From a virus: 59,810 nucleotides of DNA. The stretch is taken from positions 1-59,810 of IMG/VR virus record IMGVR_UViG_3300035182_000400; one strand, written 5' to 3'. The position numbers were made by a program, and so were the translations under genes. Positions 40,501 through 48,228 of this stretch are shown here, one piece after another. Within the stretch, counting starts at the first letter, position 1; every line of letters begins with the position of its first letter. Under the pieces are notes generated by a model. It saw only the letters and a program-made list of their open reading frames with translations, did not search any database and was not told where the DNA came from.

Positions 40501-41131
40501 TCCCTATTCTTAGAAGATTCCTCCAACCTTGTTCATTTTTTACAAATAACTTCAAATCAAACAACGAATGATGTTCGTCTGAAGAATCGAAATCATATGC
40601 AACCGATACTGTTTGTCCTAGAACTGATTTGATGCCTTTCTTCTTACAAGCTAATTGGAATGGTAGTGTGGCAGCTAATGTATTCTTATCAGACAAACCA
40701 ATGCATTTCTGATTTAAGAAAGATGCCTTAGAAATCCAATATTCTGGTTCTGCTGAGCCGTTTAATAACTCATAACCAGTATGAACTCCTAAATGAACAA
40801 AGTCTATATCCAATTCTGAAACATACACTCCGATGTTTATAAAATCTTTAAATTCAGGAACAAAGATGTCTTCATTATATTCGTCTTTCCTAATCTTCTT
40901 TTCAGAATAGTAAAACTTATCACCCCATTTAAATAGGATATATTTTATATCATCCTCAGATATTCTGTAAAATTCATCTTCAGTTAGGATGAAGGAAAAG
41001 TCACTTGATATCACTTTTCCTTCTTTTTCTTCTATGAAGACTAATTTACCAAAATCTTGTACATCTAACACGTTTTTTTCAATCGTGCACTTAATAGACT
41101 TTTGTTCAATCCAATCCTTCAATTCCTTCAT
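37538..41131 (-). CDS. dnaE: DNA polymerase III alpha subunit (DnaE type)
   Basis: 1197 residues, the full length of a DnaE. N-terminal PHP-like HLGVHTGYELLNG near 110-125; palm motifs GPGRGSAGGS near 460 and PDIDIDFE near 512 with the catalytic Asp pair; FNRSHSAAYALMGYWCQYLK near 860; then a helix-hairpin region. The C-terminal OB part follows. It would be the phage replicative polymerase. Phages usually use PolA or PolB types, so a DnaE together with T4-like accessory genes is unusual. Starts on the last base of thyA. Confidence 0.93.
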   Translation of the reverse strand: MKELKDWIEQKSIKCTIEKNVLDVQDFGKLVFIEEKEGKVISSDFSFILTEDEFYRISEDDIKYILFKWGDKFYYSEKKIRKDEYNEDIFVPEFKDFINIGVYVSELDIDFVHLGVHTGYELLNGSAEPEYWISKASFLNQKCIGLSDKNTLAATLPFQLACKKKGIKSVLGQTVSVAYDFDSSDEHHSLFDLKLFVKNEQGWRNLLRIGKAINVEYDKFIPEDELFEFVDGIICVIPLDSYFNHNITSESANKILKKYKKYFKKDLYYQIDSVEFEDDSVDMQHLSNMRFYIDNFSDVLKPVMINDSYYIEKTDYKIKSILNQVDRKTRLSSKDQYYKTVDQALDKILPLFSKNPEKFDVILESVSNTVVIAESCDYSIDTGNHKLPKFEHPDSESLYHELLDKGFQKKVIDKFHDDEDKIISYYKRLEEENSVIVGAGFVDYFLMLWDVVEWCKTQNILVGPGRGSAGGSLVAYLLGIIEIDPIQYNLLFERFLNKTRVSGERAKSADSLPDIDIDFEGIRRQDVKKYIEEKYTQNNVCSIGTYARMKNKSALKDFSRVSGISFQDANFATKEIPDVIGKSFWGDIFKNACEKPVLKKFVQNNTEVCDLVRISINQPKTSSIHASAVLIVPKEDKNGNPMTIYDWMPVKKIDGQLVSEWEGKFIDAAGFLKADILGISQLDKFRNILDLIKKNRGKKVNLNKIKIDLPSVMEFFKYGWSEDVFQFGTSGLKTYSKNVRPDGIEDLISMNALFRPGPMDSNAHKDFADIKHGKKKAIFDPFMEIVTENTHGLYVYQEQIMQAMVVGGLSLVEADECRTYIKKFDKENLGKFRARFVENYSKMIDGDCDGAEAVWDKLMAFSSYGFNRSHSAAYALMGYWCQYLKVKYPLEFWTASLNFASYDEEVPNRISEIRKIGSEIKIKPPCVNKSDLFFVGFPDDNSIYWSLTKIKNVGLVAANVMLNERNENGDFSDLEDFMNRVPKAKVNKRVVKALIISGAFDNIGGQYGLPLEDEKSRKTLLENHSKLTKSDPYPETLDANSNSNWYWVTEQKALTGFGDINFLSLLQRYEKKNKVKHLVKNFVSAEEYDKKSYKDLKFPKDATIVGRIMYIKHLKYKQSKLPYARVSVESNNVVMIVTVWNDCYERVIEKLDRLEKNKSLVAINCKITYQEQYGKSINTVSERRGSTERRTEFLVIN

Positions 41132-42321
41132 TACATTTTTCCTATTGGAGAAGTAAGGTTAACAGAAACTATTTCTTTGTCTTTTACTTTAGTCGCAAAG
41201 AAATTAACAGATAATGCTATTATATCTAACGATGGATAAAAGTTGGATAAAATAGTCAATTTGTCTATCGTCTTCCATTTGTCAGTGTCTTTTCGCTCAG
41301 TTCCTTTATAATCAACATATAACATCAATAAGTCGTAAACAAGGTGTAAATATTTAGAAAATTTACATAAAGTTTGTTCTTCTGTTTCGGTTATTCTCTT
41401 ATTGTTCTTTATTGAATCAATAATCATGCTTAGAAAATAATCTACTTCTGAAAGTCTGCCTTCAATTGATTCTGCATCGAAACACATATCCATTTTACCA
41501 GGTACGAATACGCTGTACAAATCCTCAAAATTACCATTAGTTAATTGAATCTCATCGTACATCTTCCAAGCAATCTCATTGTCGTTATAAATATGTAGAC
41601 TTTGAGAATTATGAGTTTGTGTTCCTAACTCTAATCCTAATATGTTAGACATAATCTCAGTTAAGAAACTAAACTGAAAAACGTTGGTTGGAAGTCCCCA
41701 ATGTAAATCATTACTTCTATTAGAAATAGTAGTTCTCAATTTTCCATTTCGGATTTTTATGAATACCATATCATTACAAGGTAAATCTTTTGAAGAAGTT
41801 CCTAAATCCAAGTCTGCATTCCAAATTTGCATTACTGCTCTTCGTGTTTCAGAATCTTTGTGTAAATCTTTTAACGTTTGAAGAATCTGGTCGACTCCAT
41901 TATTAGATTGCTCTACGGCATGGCCATTATTTTCTGGTGAAGTAGGTAAAGTCCTATCAAAAGAAGAAACACCATGATGTCTGAGTCTAAAACCATATGG
42001 AGCATGGAATGTCTTACCATCGTCAGAATAATTCTTCATATTAGAATTAAATATATCTAAAAATTCCACATCCTTTTCTCCTCTGAAAATCCAGATAGCT
42101 TCTGCTAATAAGAAAAATATGTTTATATCTCTGGAATTGTTCCCGACACATCTTTTGTATGGATTAGTAAGCGTAGTTTTGAAATCGATGATTTCTCTTG
42201 TGTCGCCATTTCTACTTTCTACAGAATCTCCGTTCTCTATAACATACTTGTTTATGAACGGATATGTTTCAGAGAAGCAAGATGTTACTACAGAGTCATT
42301 AATAATATTCTTCAAAGTCAT
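41131..42321 (-). CDS. thyA: Thymidylate synthase family protein
   Basis: Key motifs: YTNPYKRC-type start, RRAVMQIWN, the catalytic LPCNDM (Cys near 183), RSNDLHWGLPTNVFQF (substrate-binding Asn) and SLHIYNDN near 245. It is 396 residues, longer than the usual 264, with about 120 extra residues at the C-terminus. The His that normally follows the catalytic Cys is Asn here. It may make dTMP from dUMP or a modified pyrimidine; neighbours dnaE and the dUTPase agree with pyrimidine supply. Confidence 0.8.
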   Translation of the reverse strand: MTLKNIINDSVVTSCFSETYPFINKYVIENGDSVESRNGDTREIIDFKTTLTNPYKRCVGNNSRDINIFFLLAEAIWIFRGEKDVEFLDIFNSNMKNYSDDGKTFHAPYGFRLRHHGVSSFDRTLPTSPENNGHAVEQSNNGVDQILQTLKDLHKDSETRRAVMQIWNADLDLGTSSKDLPCNDMVFIKIRNGKLRTTISNRSNDLHWGLPTNVFQFSFLTEIMSNILGLELGTQTHNSQSLHIYNDNEIAWKMYDEIQLTNGNFEDLYSVFVPGKMDMCFDAESIEGRLSEVDYFLSMIIDSIKNNKRITETEEQTLCKFSKYLHLVYDLLMLYVDYKGTERKDTDKWKTIDKLTILSNFYPSLDIIALSVNFFATKVKDKEIVSVNLTSPIGKM

Positions 42322-42353
42322 AATAAAGATTTTTTATTTTTAGTAACTATGCT

Positions 42354-42382
42354 AAAAAAGGCACCCTTTCGAGTGCCTTTTT
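42354..42382 (-). terminator. Bidirectional-looking terminator
   Basis: AAAAAGGCACCC (42355-42366) pairs with GAGTGCCTTTTT (42371-42382) over a TTTC loop. Both strands end in a run of T (TTTTTT on the minus strand), so it may work in both directions. It closes the transcript after the acidic 346-residue gene. Confidence 0.85.
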
Positions 42383-42404
42383 ATTACATATCAATTAGAT
42401 TTAA

Positions 42405-43445
42405 TTATTTCTTAGATTTTTTCTTGATAGGAGCAACAGGTGCCTCTTCTTTCTTAGATTTAATATTCTCTACTTTTTTCTTGTTTGAAGATTTCAAATC
42501 ATTTTCCATCTTCTCACGATTTTTACCTAACTTCTCATCTTTCTTAGAAAGATTTGAAACAACAGTATCAAATGCATCTTTATTTTCTTCGATACACTCA
42601 ACCAATTCGTCTAGTGAGATACCCATCACAAGCATATTACCTGACCAAGACTTCTTGATTTCAAAATCTTCTCCAAATAATTCACGAAGAACATTTTCAT
42701 CACGAACAGAAGACATATAAACTCGTCCGATAATTTCACCATCTTTAGTAACTTTAGGTGAATCAAATGACATGAATACTTTCTTGTTATTTTTTCCTAA
42801 GAATTTTACAGAAACACCTCCATTTGCAATAAAGTTGTATTCAAAGTCTTTTCCTAATGCTTTCTTTAAAGCATTGAATTTCTTCGCATCATCTTCTGAC
42901 ACCAAAGGATTCAAACGTTTAGAAACTTTCGATTCAGCTGTTTTCTTAACTTTATCTACAGTTTCCTTTTTAGCTTTCTTATCCACTGTCTTCTGAATCT
43001 TGTCATTCTTTTTCTCTACTTCGACAGACTTCTTAGCAGACTTTTTCTTTGGGGCAGGTGCCTCTTCTTCGTCTTCATCTTCATCCTCGTCTTCATCCTC
43101 GTCCTCGTCCTCGTCCTCGTCTTCATCTTCATCCTCATCCTCATCTTCCTCGACAACTTTCTTTGAAGATTTTTTCTTTGGAGCAGGCTTTTCGTCTTCA
43201 TCCTCTTCATCCTCTTCAACTTCGTCAGCTAAATCCTCTTTAGCTTGGTCGCTATCTTCGTACATAGCATCAACCATTTCGTACAAATCTTCGTAAGAGT
43301 CGTCCTCAACATCTTCGATATCATTCTCATTCAAGAATTCAATCATTTTTTCTCTTGCTTCTTCAACAGTCTTTACTCCTGTGATACCTACGTTAGAAAG
43401 TCCTTTCAATTGGTCTTTATCTAACTTTACATCTTTTTTTGCCAT
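42405..43445 (-). CDS. Acidic/Lys-module protein, possible replication partner (346 aa)
   Basis: The N-terminal 75 residues form a small helical domain. Residues about 77-170 alternate Asp/Glu runs with KPAPKKKSSKKVVEEDE and APAPKKKSAKKSVE modules, close to those in the SSB-like protein. Residues about 178-305 are a compact domain (SVKFLGKNNKKVFMSF...GEIIGRVYMS) I cannot place. The end is a Lys-rich tail. Shared modules suggest the two act together. A promoter-like sequence lies 79 nt upstream. Confidence 0.6.
   Translation of the reverse strand: MAKKDVKLDKDQLKGLSNVGITGVKTVEEAREKMIEFLNENDIEDVEDDSYEDLYEMVDAMYEDSDQAKEDLADEVEEDEEDEDEKPAPKKKSSKKVVEEDEDEDEDEDEDEDEDEDEDEDEDEDEEEAPAPKKKSAKKSVEVEKKNDKIQKTVDKKAKKETVDKVKKTAESKVSKRLNPLVSEDDAKKFNALKKALGKDFEYNFIANGGVSVKFLGKNNKKVFMSFDSPKVTKDGEIIGRVYMSSVRDENVLRELFGEDFEIKKSWSGNMLVMGISLDELVECIEENKDAFDTVVSNLSKKDEKLGKNREKMENDLKSSNKKKVENIKSKKEEAPVAPIKKKSKK
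43061..43153 (-). repeat. Low-complexity Asp/Glu-coding repeats
   Basis: About 15 hexanucleotide-like units (GAAGAC/GAGGAC/GATGAG on the minus strand) encode the acidic run of the 346-residue protein. The plus-strand serine-rich frame is an artefact. Confidence 0.85.
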
Positions 43446-43523
43446 AGCATTTACAATTTACAATTAAAATTAAACTTATTCTTTGTTTTGTTCTATTTAA
43501 CTTTGTTAAGAACAATCTTACAG

Positions 43524-43555
43524 CTAAATTAGAAACTATTTTTTATTCTACAAAA
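43524..43555 (-). promoter_or_regulatory. Bacteroidota-type promoter candidate
   Basis: TTTTG (43555-43551) is followed, after a 19-nt spacer, by TAATTTAG (43531-43524), one mismatch from TAnnTTTG. The arrangement fits the Bacteroidota housekeeping promoter. It would give a leader of about 70 nt for the 346-residue gene, in the 138-bp gap after the sigma-like gene. Confidence 0.4.
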
Positions 43556-43583
43556 CTTTTTTACAATTATTTTTGAAATATTT

Positions 43584-44168
43584 TCAATCATCGTAATGAC
43601 TTGTCACAAACTCTCTAACTTCTGTATTGTTTCTCGCCAAATAATCCTTTAGGACTTTCAAATTTATTTTATTAGTTGATATTGGGTCTAGTTTACTATT
43701 CTTGAAAATCTTTTCAATCTTTTCTTTATCTATTCCTTTAAGATGAAATTTCATCATCTTCTTTTCCTCACCTTTAAATAAGTCAAGAATATCGAACCCG
43801 TCAATTACAAATTCTCCTTTGCTCGCATCTAAAGATTCTTTTTGGTCCATTCCGTAATCGAAATTTATTGACGACATAGGAATAAATTCAACTCTATTTA
43901 TATGTCTCATAAAATCCTTAGATTTTTGTAGAAGAGTGCTTTTCAAATAAAATTCTATCGGAACTGGTTTGTATCCTTTCCCTTTTCTAAAATCGTTACA
44001 CTTGATTGCATACGCTTTAATAGAAGTAATTAATTTTACCCTAAACTCTTGTGCAAGGTCTTCTTTGTCCATCCCTATATTGCCACTTTTCCAAATTTTA
44101 TCAGCATAGTATTTAGCTAGATGTTCGTACTTGAAAAAATATCTGTCTGTTAAAGTCATCTTATTCAT
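43584..44168 (-). CDS. Sigma-70-like transcription factor candidate B
   Basis: 194 residues. Residues about 15-95 read YFFKYEHLAKYYADKIWKSG... MDKEDLAQEFRVKLITSIKAY then FYLKSTLLQKSKDFMRHI: the region 2 pattern with a DxxQE-like DLAQEF core and the following helix. The last 60 residues have NLKVLKDYLARNNTEV, a possible region 4 remnant. ATGA coupling with the 86-residue gene, which has repeat-element copy 3 upstream. Confidence 0.6.
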   Translation of the reverse strand: MNKMTLTDRYFFKYEHLAKYYADKIWKSGNIGMDKEDLAQEFRVKLITSIKAYAIKCNDFRKGKGYKPVPIEFYLKSTLLQKSKDFMRHINRVEFIPMSSINFDYGMDQKESLDASKGEFVIDGFDILDLFKGEEKKMMKFHLKGIDKEKIEKIFKNSKLDPISTNKINLKVLKDYLARNNTEVREFVTSHYDD

Positions 44169-44425
44169 ACTTCAAATGTTTTAGCATTATCAAATAACTC
44201 AGTCAATAATTCTCTCAAATCATCAATCAACATCCAACCCACTAAATCATTATTAACATAAATATCGCCTGATACAGGACTTGTAGATTCATCACCCCAT
44301 CTATAGAAGTTAACCTTTATTTCATCACCCTCCTTAATTTGAATCGCATTACCATCGATAATGGTTTGGGTGTTTCTTTCTGACCTTCTAGTTCTGACGA
44401 ACTCAGTCGTTCCAACTTTTGACAT
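44165..44425 (-). CDS. Hypothetical protein (86 aa)
   Basis: ATG at 44425 lies 33 nt downstream of repeat-element copy 3; the gene couples by ATGA to sigma-like factor B. Beta-rich with a FYRWGDE turn and an acidic helix at the end (DDLRELLTELFD). The tie to a sigma-like gene and the element suggests a regulatory operon. Confidence 0.55.
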   Translation of the reverse strand: MSKVGTTEFVRTRRSERNTQTIIDGNAIQIKEGDEIKVNFYRWGDESTSPVSGDIYVNNDLVGWMLIDDLRELLTELFDNAKTFEV

Positions 44426-44457
44426 AATTTACAGTTTTAAAAATTTCACAATTACTA

Positions 44458-44482
44458 ATTAATTCTTAAACGAAGTTCTATA
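44458..44482 (-). promoter_or_regulatory. Dispersed repeat element, copy 3 (promoter candidate)
   Basis: Identical to the 25-bp core of copies 1 and 2; its upstream flank differs, so the core alone is conserved. In all copies TTG lies 15 nt before TATAGAAC: here TTTTG-N15-TATAGAAC. That fits a phage-specific promoter. Confidence 0.55.
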
Positions 44483-44519
44483 ATTAATTTTAATCGGCAA
44501 AATTTTTTCCAAAATATTT

Positions 44520-44945
44520 TTAAAAAATTCTTCTTATCTGTATTAAATCTACAGTAAATTTTTCTGAATTCTTTTCTATAATAGCTGTACTATCATTAAA
44601 ATCATAACTGATTAGCTTACAACCTTGTCTGTTATAAGAGAAATCTGAACCGACAAAATAATAGAAATATTTATCACGCTTATTGAAATCAGACGGCATA
44701 TTTTCGTTTCCAAATAATGCATCTACCATTTCTCTTTTCATGATTTCATCATCGAAAATAGAAACCAACGTGTTCTTTTTAGATATATCGTCAATCTTGT
44801 CTTTTTTGAATTGTAAGACTCTTTTGAATTTTACCTTATCTTCTGCAGCAGGGTAAATCTTTGAACGCAATTCATACAATAGGAACTCCAATTGTAATCT
44901 ATTGAAATATTCAAGAATAGAAATATGTCTATCTTTTGGCTTCAT
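44520..44945 (-). CDS. Hypothetical protein (141 aa)
   Basis: Overlaps the primase stop by ATGA. Basic N-terminal half (FKRVLQFKKDKIDDISKKN), Asp/Tyr-rich centre (RDKYFYYFVGSDF), end rich in charged strand-like sequence (FTVDLIQIRRIF). Close tie to primase suggests a replication accessory protein; not recognised. Confidence 0.5.
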   Translation of the reverse strand: MKPKDRHISILEYFNRLQLEFLLYELRSKIYPAAEDKVKFKRVLQFKKDKIDDISKKNTLVSIFDDEIMKREMVDALFGNENMPSDFNKRDKYFYYFVGSDFSYNRQGCKLISYDFNDSTAIIEKNSEKFTVDLIQIRRIF

Positions 44946-45922
44946 AACTTAATCTTTACAGCACTTCTGTTAAATTTTTCCACGGACATTAACCTATTGA
45001 ACATATCAATAACATCATCTTCATCAGAATCATTTATATCCTTGCCTATTGTATATGTCATTTCCACTAGAAAGAAATTTGACAATAAACTACCGTACTT
45101 TTTCATTTCAGGTATTGCGTCATCATCGAAAATCAAAATGACCTTCTTTAAATTCTTACTCAACAATTTTAATATCTGAAATTGACTAATCTTTTTGCCG
45201 AATGTAGCGCAGCATTTAATTTCGTCTTGCTCATCAAGACAAAGTATATTATCTAATGTAATCTTATCAATCAAGCCTTCTACTAATATGACTGTACTAG
45301 TGTTTTCATTGATTTCATCATAACCAAAAAGTAGGTTTGAAAATTTTGCACCCTTATCATTTCTGTATCTAGGTTTTTTTATTCCTGTTTCATTCTCGTA
45401 TCTTTTTATTTTTTCCTTGCTCCAATTTAATCTAGCAACGTAACCTCTAGTCAGATTATCTTCTTTTATTAGGAATATCACATAATCTTTTAAGGATGGT
45501 GTCAAATTAGAGTATCCAATATCAAACTTTTGGAAATTCGATTGTGTTAACTTCCTTTTTTCAAGATATGAGTCTTTAGAAACTCTTTTGAACCCAACAG
45601 GCTTTTTTCGTTCAGATACTGCTGTATCCAAATCTTCATCGAATTGTTTTAAATATTCATTCAGAAGAGTTATTTTTTCTCTGTCGATTGATTTGTATTC
45701 ACCTAAAAGAAATAATTTATTTACAGCAATTAATAGAGAAATTATATTGCCACTTTCTCCACATTTCTTACAATCCCACAATTGGGTGTTTCTTTTTATA
45801 TAGAAGTGTCCTGTTTTTCCGCAAATCGGACAATCTGATATATAATGGTTTTGAGAACCAAGTTTGACTTTCCCTAATACGGATTTTAAATCTTCGTCTG
45901 ATATCTTAGAGTTATTCTCCAT
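44942..45922 (-). CDS. dnaG: DnaG-like primase
   Basis: 326 residues from ATG 45922 (MENNSKISD); a TTG 18 nt upstream would extend it. N-terminal zinc finger CPICGKTGHF (C31, C34) and CKKCGES (C51, C54), then an RNA-polymerase-like core, then TOPRIM motifs VILVEGLIDK (near 211) and IFDDDAIPEMK (near 264). It is shorter than bacterial DnaG but like phage primases. It works with the DnaB-like helicase, whose gene it overlaps by 11 nt. Confidence 0.88.
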   Translation of the reverse strand: MENNSKISDEDLKSVLGKVKLGSQNHYISDCPICGKTGHFYIKRNTQLWDCKKCGESGNIISLLIAVNKLFLLGEYKSIDREKITLLNEYLKQFDEDLDTAVSERKKPVGFKRVSKDSYLEKRKLTQSNFQKFDIGYSNLTPSLKDYVIFLIKEDNLTRGYVARLNWSKEKIKRYENETGIKKPRYRNDKGAKFSNLLFGYDEINENTSTVILVEGLIDKITLDNILCLDEQDEIKCCATFGKKISQFQILKLLSKNLKKVILIFDDDAIPEMKKYGSLLSNFFLVEMTYTIGKDINDSDEDDVIDMFNRLMSVEKFNRSAVKIKL

Positions 45923-47279
45923 CTTCGTCTTCAAAATCAATTATGTATTCAATAGTTTTCTTTCTATCATAGAATCTCGACCTTGAATAATTTGTAATCA
46001 ATTTTATTGTTTGACCTGAAGCGTATTCTCTCATCTTGTCTATAAATATTCTAACTCTAGGACAGCTATCACCTTTCCTATCTAAAAATTTCATTTCGTC
46101 ATAAGATTGATTCAAAGTAAAGAAGAAATCAAATGGTCTAATTTTACCTTTGTCTTCTGATAAGAACTCTCTGGTCATTACAAAATTTATATCCTTTTTT
46201 AGTTCTGAAGGTAGATTTGAGGCTTGAGTAACGGTAGCAACAACTACATCGAACTCCATAGCTATTTCCTTTAAATATCTTCCTATCTTCTGTTGTCGGT
46301 GTCGTTCATTTGTTGGGCCATAAATAACTCCATCACCAAGCTCAATTAATTCTAAATAGTCAATACAAACCAAATCTAACTCATCACCATGAATCTTCTT
46401 TAGGTCTTTTACAGACCTTCGTATATCATTGATTGTTGCTCCACCGAATTTTTCATATGCTTCCACAAAAATCTCACCACGCATTTTTTTCAATACACTC
46501 TTAATCTTTTTATATCTTTCATCTTCAATTTCACCTTTCTTAATATCATGATAAAGAGCACCTGTCCAAGAGGCATCTAGCCTATTCATGACTTGAGCTT
46601 TTGTACCCTCTATTTGGAATAAGGCAACCTTAGAACCTCTTCTTGATGTTTGAACAGCATAATGAACAAGGAATTGAGATTTACCCATACCAGACTCTGC
46701 CATCAACAGAACTGATTCACCTGTTTCTGGGCCACCCCTAGAAGCATCATCTAATTGTTCTATACAGAATGGGACTTTTCTTCTTGGAGAATCATCCAAC
46801 ATTCTTTCTATTTGACGACTTTCAAAATCTTCAAAAACTTTGTCAAACAAACGTTCCTTTATACTGAACTTGGCCAAATCTTCTGCTCCTTTAATAAAAG
46901 CAGAATATGCTTTTGATTGTTCGCCACGATTATATAATTCTCCAGAAGATTGAAACAATTCTACAAACTTGCTTTCTTTAATAAAATCTTGAAAGGCTTC
47001 AATTGTAGCATTTTGGTCGACTTCATCTAAAGACTTAACCTCATATATTAAATCTTTTACTTTCTCGTCTTTTCGGAACTCAATTTGTAAAACTCCTATT
47101 GAAGGAATCTTACCATTCAGCGTATAAAGTTGCAGTGCTTTCTTCCATAATTTCTTTTCGTGCTCATGAGTGAGATACGAATATTTAAGATGCTCTGTTA
47201 GAACCTCAAAGAAGTTATTATTTTTAAATGCACAGTTGAATAGCTCAATTACATATTCATCAGTCAGATTATTCTCCAT
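45912..47279 (-). CDS. dnaB: DnaB-like replicative helicase
   Basis: 455 residues. The RecA-like C-terminal domain has LLMAESGMGKS (Walker A, 194-201) with the DnaB-type context GPETGES just before, LDLVCIDYLELI (Walker B, about 300) and an ATVTQASNLP motif. The first 150 residues are helical as in DnaB or T4 gp41. It unwinds DNA at the fork for the DnaE polymerase and recruits the primase. Overlaps its helicase-loader candidate by 11 nt. Confidence 0.85.
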   Translation of the reverse strand: MENNLTDEYVIELFNCAFKNNNFFEVLTEHLKYSYLTHEHEKKLWKKALQLYTLNGKIPSIGVLQIEFRKDEKVKDLIYEVKSLDEVDQNATIEAFQDFIKESKFVELFQSSGELYNRGEQSKAYSAFIKGAEDLAKFSIKERLFDKVFEDFESRQIERMLDDSPRRKVPFCIEQLDDASRGGPETGESVLLMAESGMGKSQFLVHYAVQTSRRGSKVALFQIEGTKAQVMNRLDASWTGALYHDIKKGEIEDERYKKIKSVLKKMRGEIFVEAYEKFGGATINDIRRSVKDLKKIHGDELDLVCIDYLELIELGDGVIYGPTNERHRQQKIGRYLKEIAMEFDVVVATVTQASNLPSELKKDINFVMTREFLSEDKGKIRPFDFFFTLNQSYDEMKFLDRKGDSCPRVRIFIDKMREYASGQTIKLITNYSRSRFYDRKKTIEYIIDFEDEDGE

Positions 47280-47613
47280 GTATTATCTTCTTAATCTCCG
47301 TATAACCTAACGGTGTTACCGTAACTTTTTGAATCAGACCTCTGAAACCTGCCTTATCTAGCATTATGCCTCTCTGTATAAACCATTGCAAGGATTTATA
47401 CTTTTGAAATGGCAAATATCTCCCATCACTAGACATTCCCAAAATTTGTTTTGAAACCAAAATAGATAAAAATTTCTTATAAGAAATTCCACAATACTTT
47501 GCAGTTTGTTGCATAGTGATTTCCTTCAGAACCTTATTATTTATAGGTGTTACGTCTGGAAATGGTAACTCAGGACTTTTCTCCTTATCAAAATCAAATC
47601 TCATTTGTGTCAT
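47269..47613 (-). CDS. HTH protein, possible helicase loader (114 aa)
   Basis: Residues about 32-80, EITMQQTAKYCGISYKKFLS... DGRYLPFQKYKSLQWF, match the KilAC/antirepressor C-terminal DNA-binding pattern (AxxxGxSxxKxxxxL...LPxQxY). It sits between the helicase and UvsW genes, where T4-like phages carry loader genes. DNA-binding is likely; loader function is a guess. Confidence 0.5.
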   Translation of the reverse strand: MTQMRFDFDKEKSPELPFPDVTPINNKVLKEITMQQTAKYCGISYKKFLSILVSKQILGMSSDGRYLPFQKYKSLQWFIQRGIMLDKAGFRGLIQKVTVTPLGYTEIKKIIHGE

Positions 47614-47616
47614 ATT

Positions 47617-48228
47617 CTAATTTTTATGATATCCTCTAACTTTATAAACCTTATTGAAATTCTCTTCTAAATATTTCTTACATTCAGAAGATTTATTACA
47701 TAAACTACAATACTTGGACTTGTGATTATATAACGATGTACTAATTAAGCAATAGCTGAACCCCTTAGAAGTGTTATAAAACCTAGCCTTTTCATTCTCT
47801 TCTGAATCTCTAACTTTCAGTAAAATTCTTTTATAATCATCTGACGCTGTTTTGTCTACTTCACTAAACTTAACATCTTTCTTTAAATTTTTTCTTATTA
47901 TGAAATCCGTCTTTTTCTTCTGCTTATCTGTTCTTGATTTCCAACGTTCAATAGCCTTAGAACCAATTATCCACTCAATCTGTATAGAAGTTCCCTTCCC
48001 ATATTTAGCGTCATGCTTATACCAATAATTAAACTGATATTCCATAAACTTTCTTAAATTGTCTTCTGCTACGAAATCTGAATTAGTCATACTTTTAAAT
48101 AACTCTATAAAATTCAAAATCATTTGATTTCTAGTTGGAGTCATTTTGAATTTATATGAAGCATTCTTTGTAATTTGTATTATGTGATATTTATATAAAT
48201 CCACTACAAGTCTCAAATCTTTATTCAT
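47617..48228 (-). CDS. Hypothetical protein (203 aa) with C-terminal cysteines
   Basis: ATG at 48228 overlaps the UvsW stop by 8 nt. Basic, helical protein (KFKMTPTRNQ, RWKSRTDKQKKKTDF), ending in YCSLCNKSSECKKYLEEN, a likely three- to four-cysteine site. Linked to helicase genes, so a DNA-replication role is likely but not identified. Confidence 0.55.
   Translation of the reverse strand: MNKDLRLVVDLYKYHIIQITKNASYKFKMTPTRNQMILNFIELFKSMTNSDFVAEDNLRKFMEYQFNYWYKHDAKYGKGTSIQIEWIIGSKAIERWKSRTDKQKKKTDFIIRKNLKKDVKFSEVDKTASDDYKRILLKVRDSEENEKARFYNTSKGFSYCLISTSLYNHKSKYCSLCNKSSECKKYLEENFNKVYKVRGYHKN

Noticed and set aside
43000-43296. Plus-strand serine-rich open frame opposite the 346-residue protein
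   Set aside because: Same artefact of acidic codon repeats.
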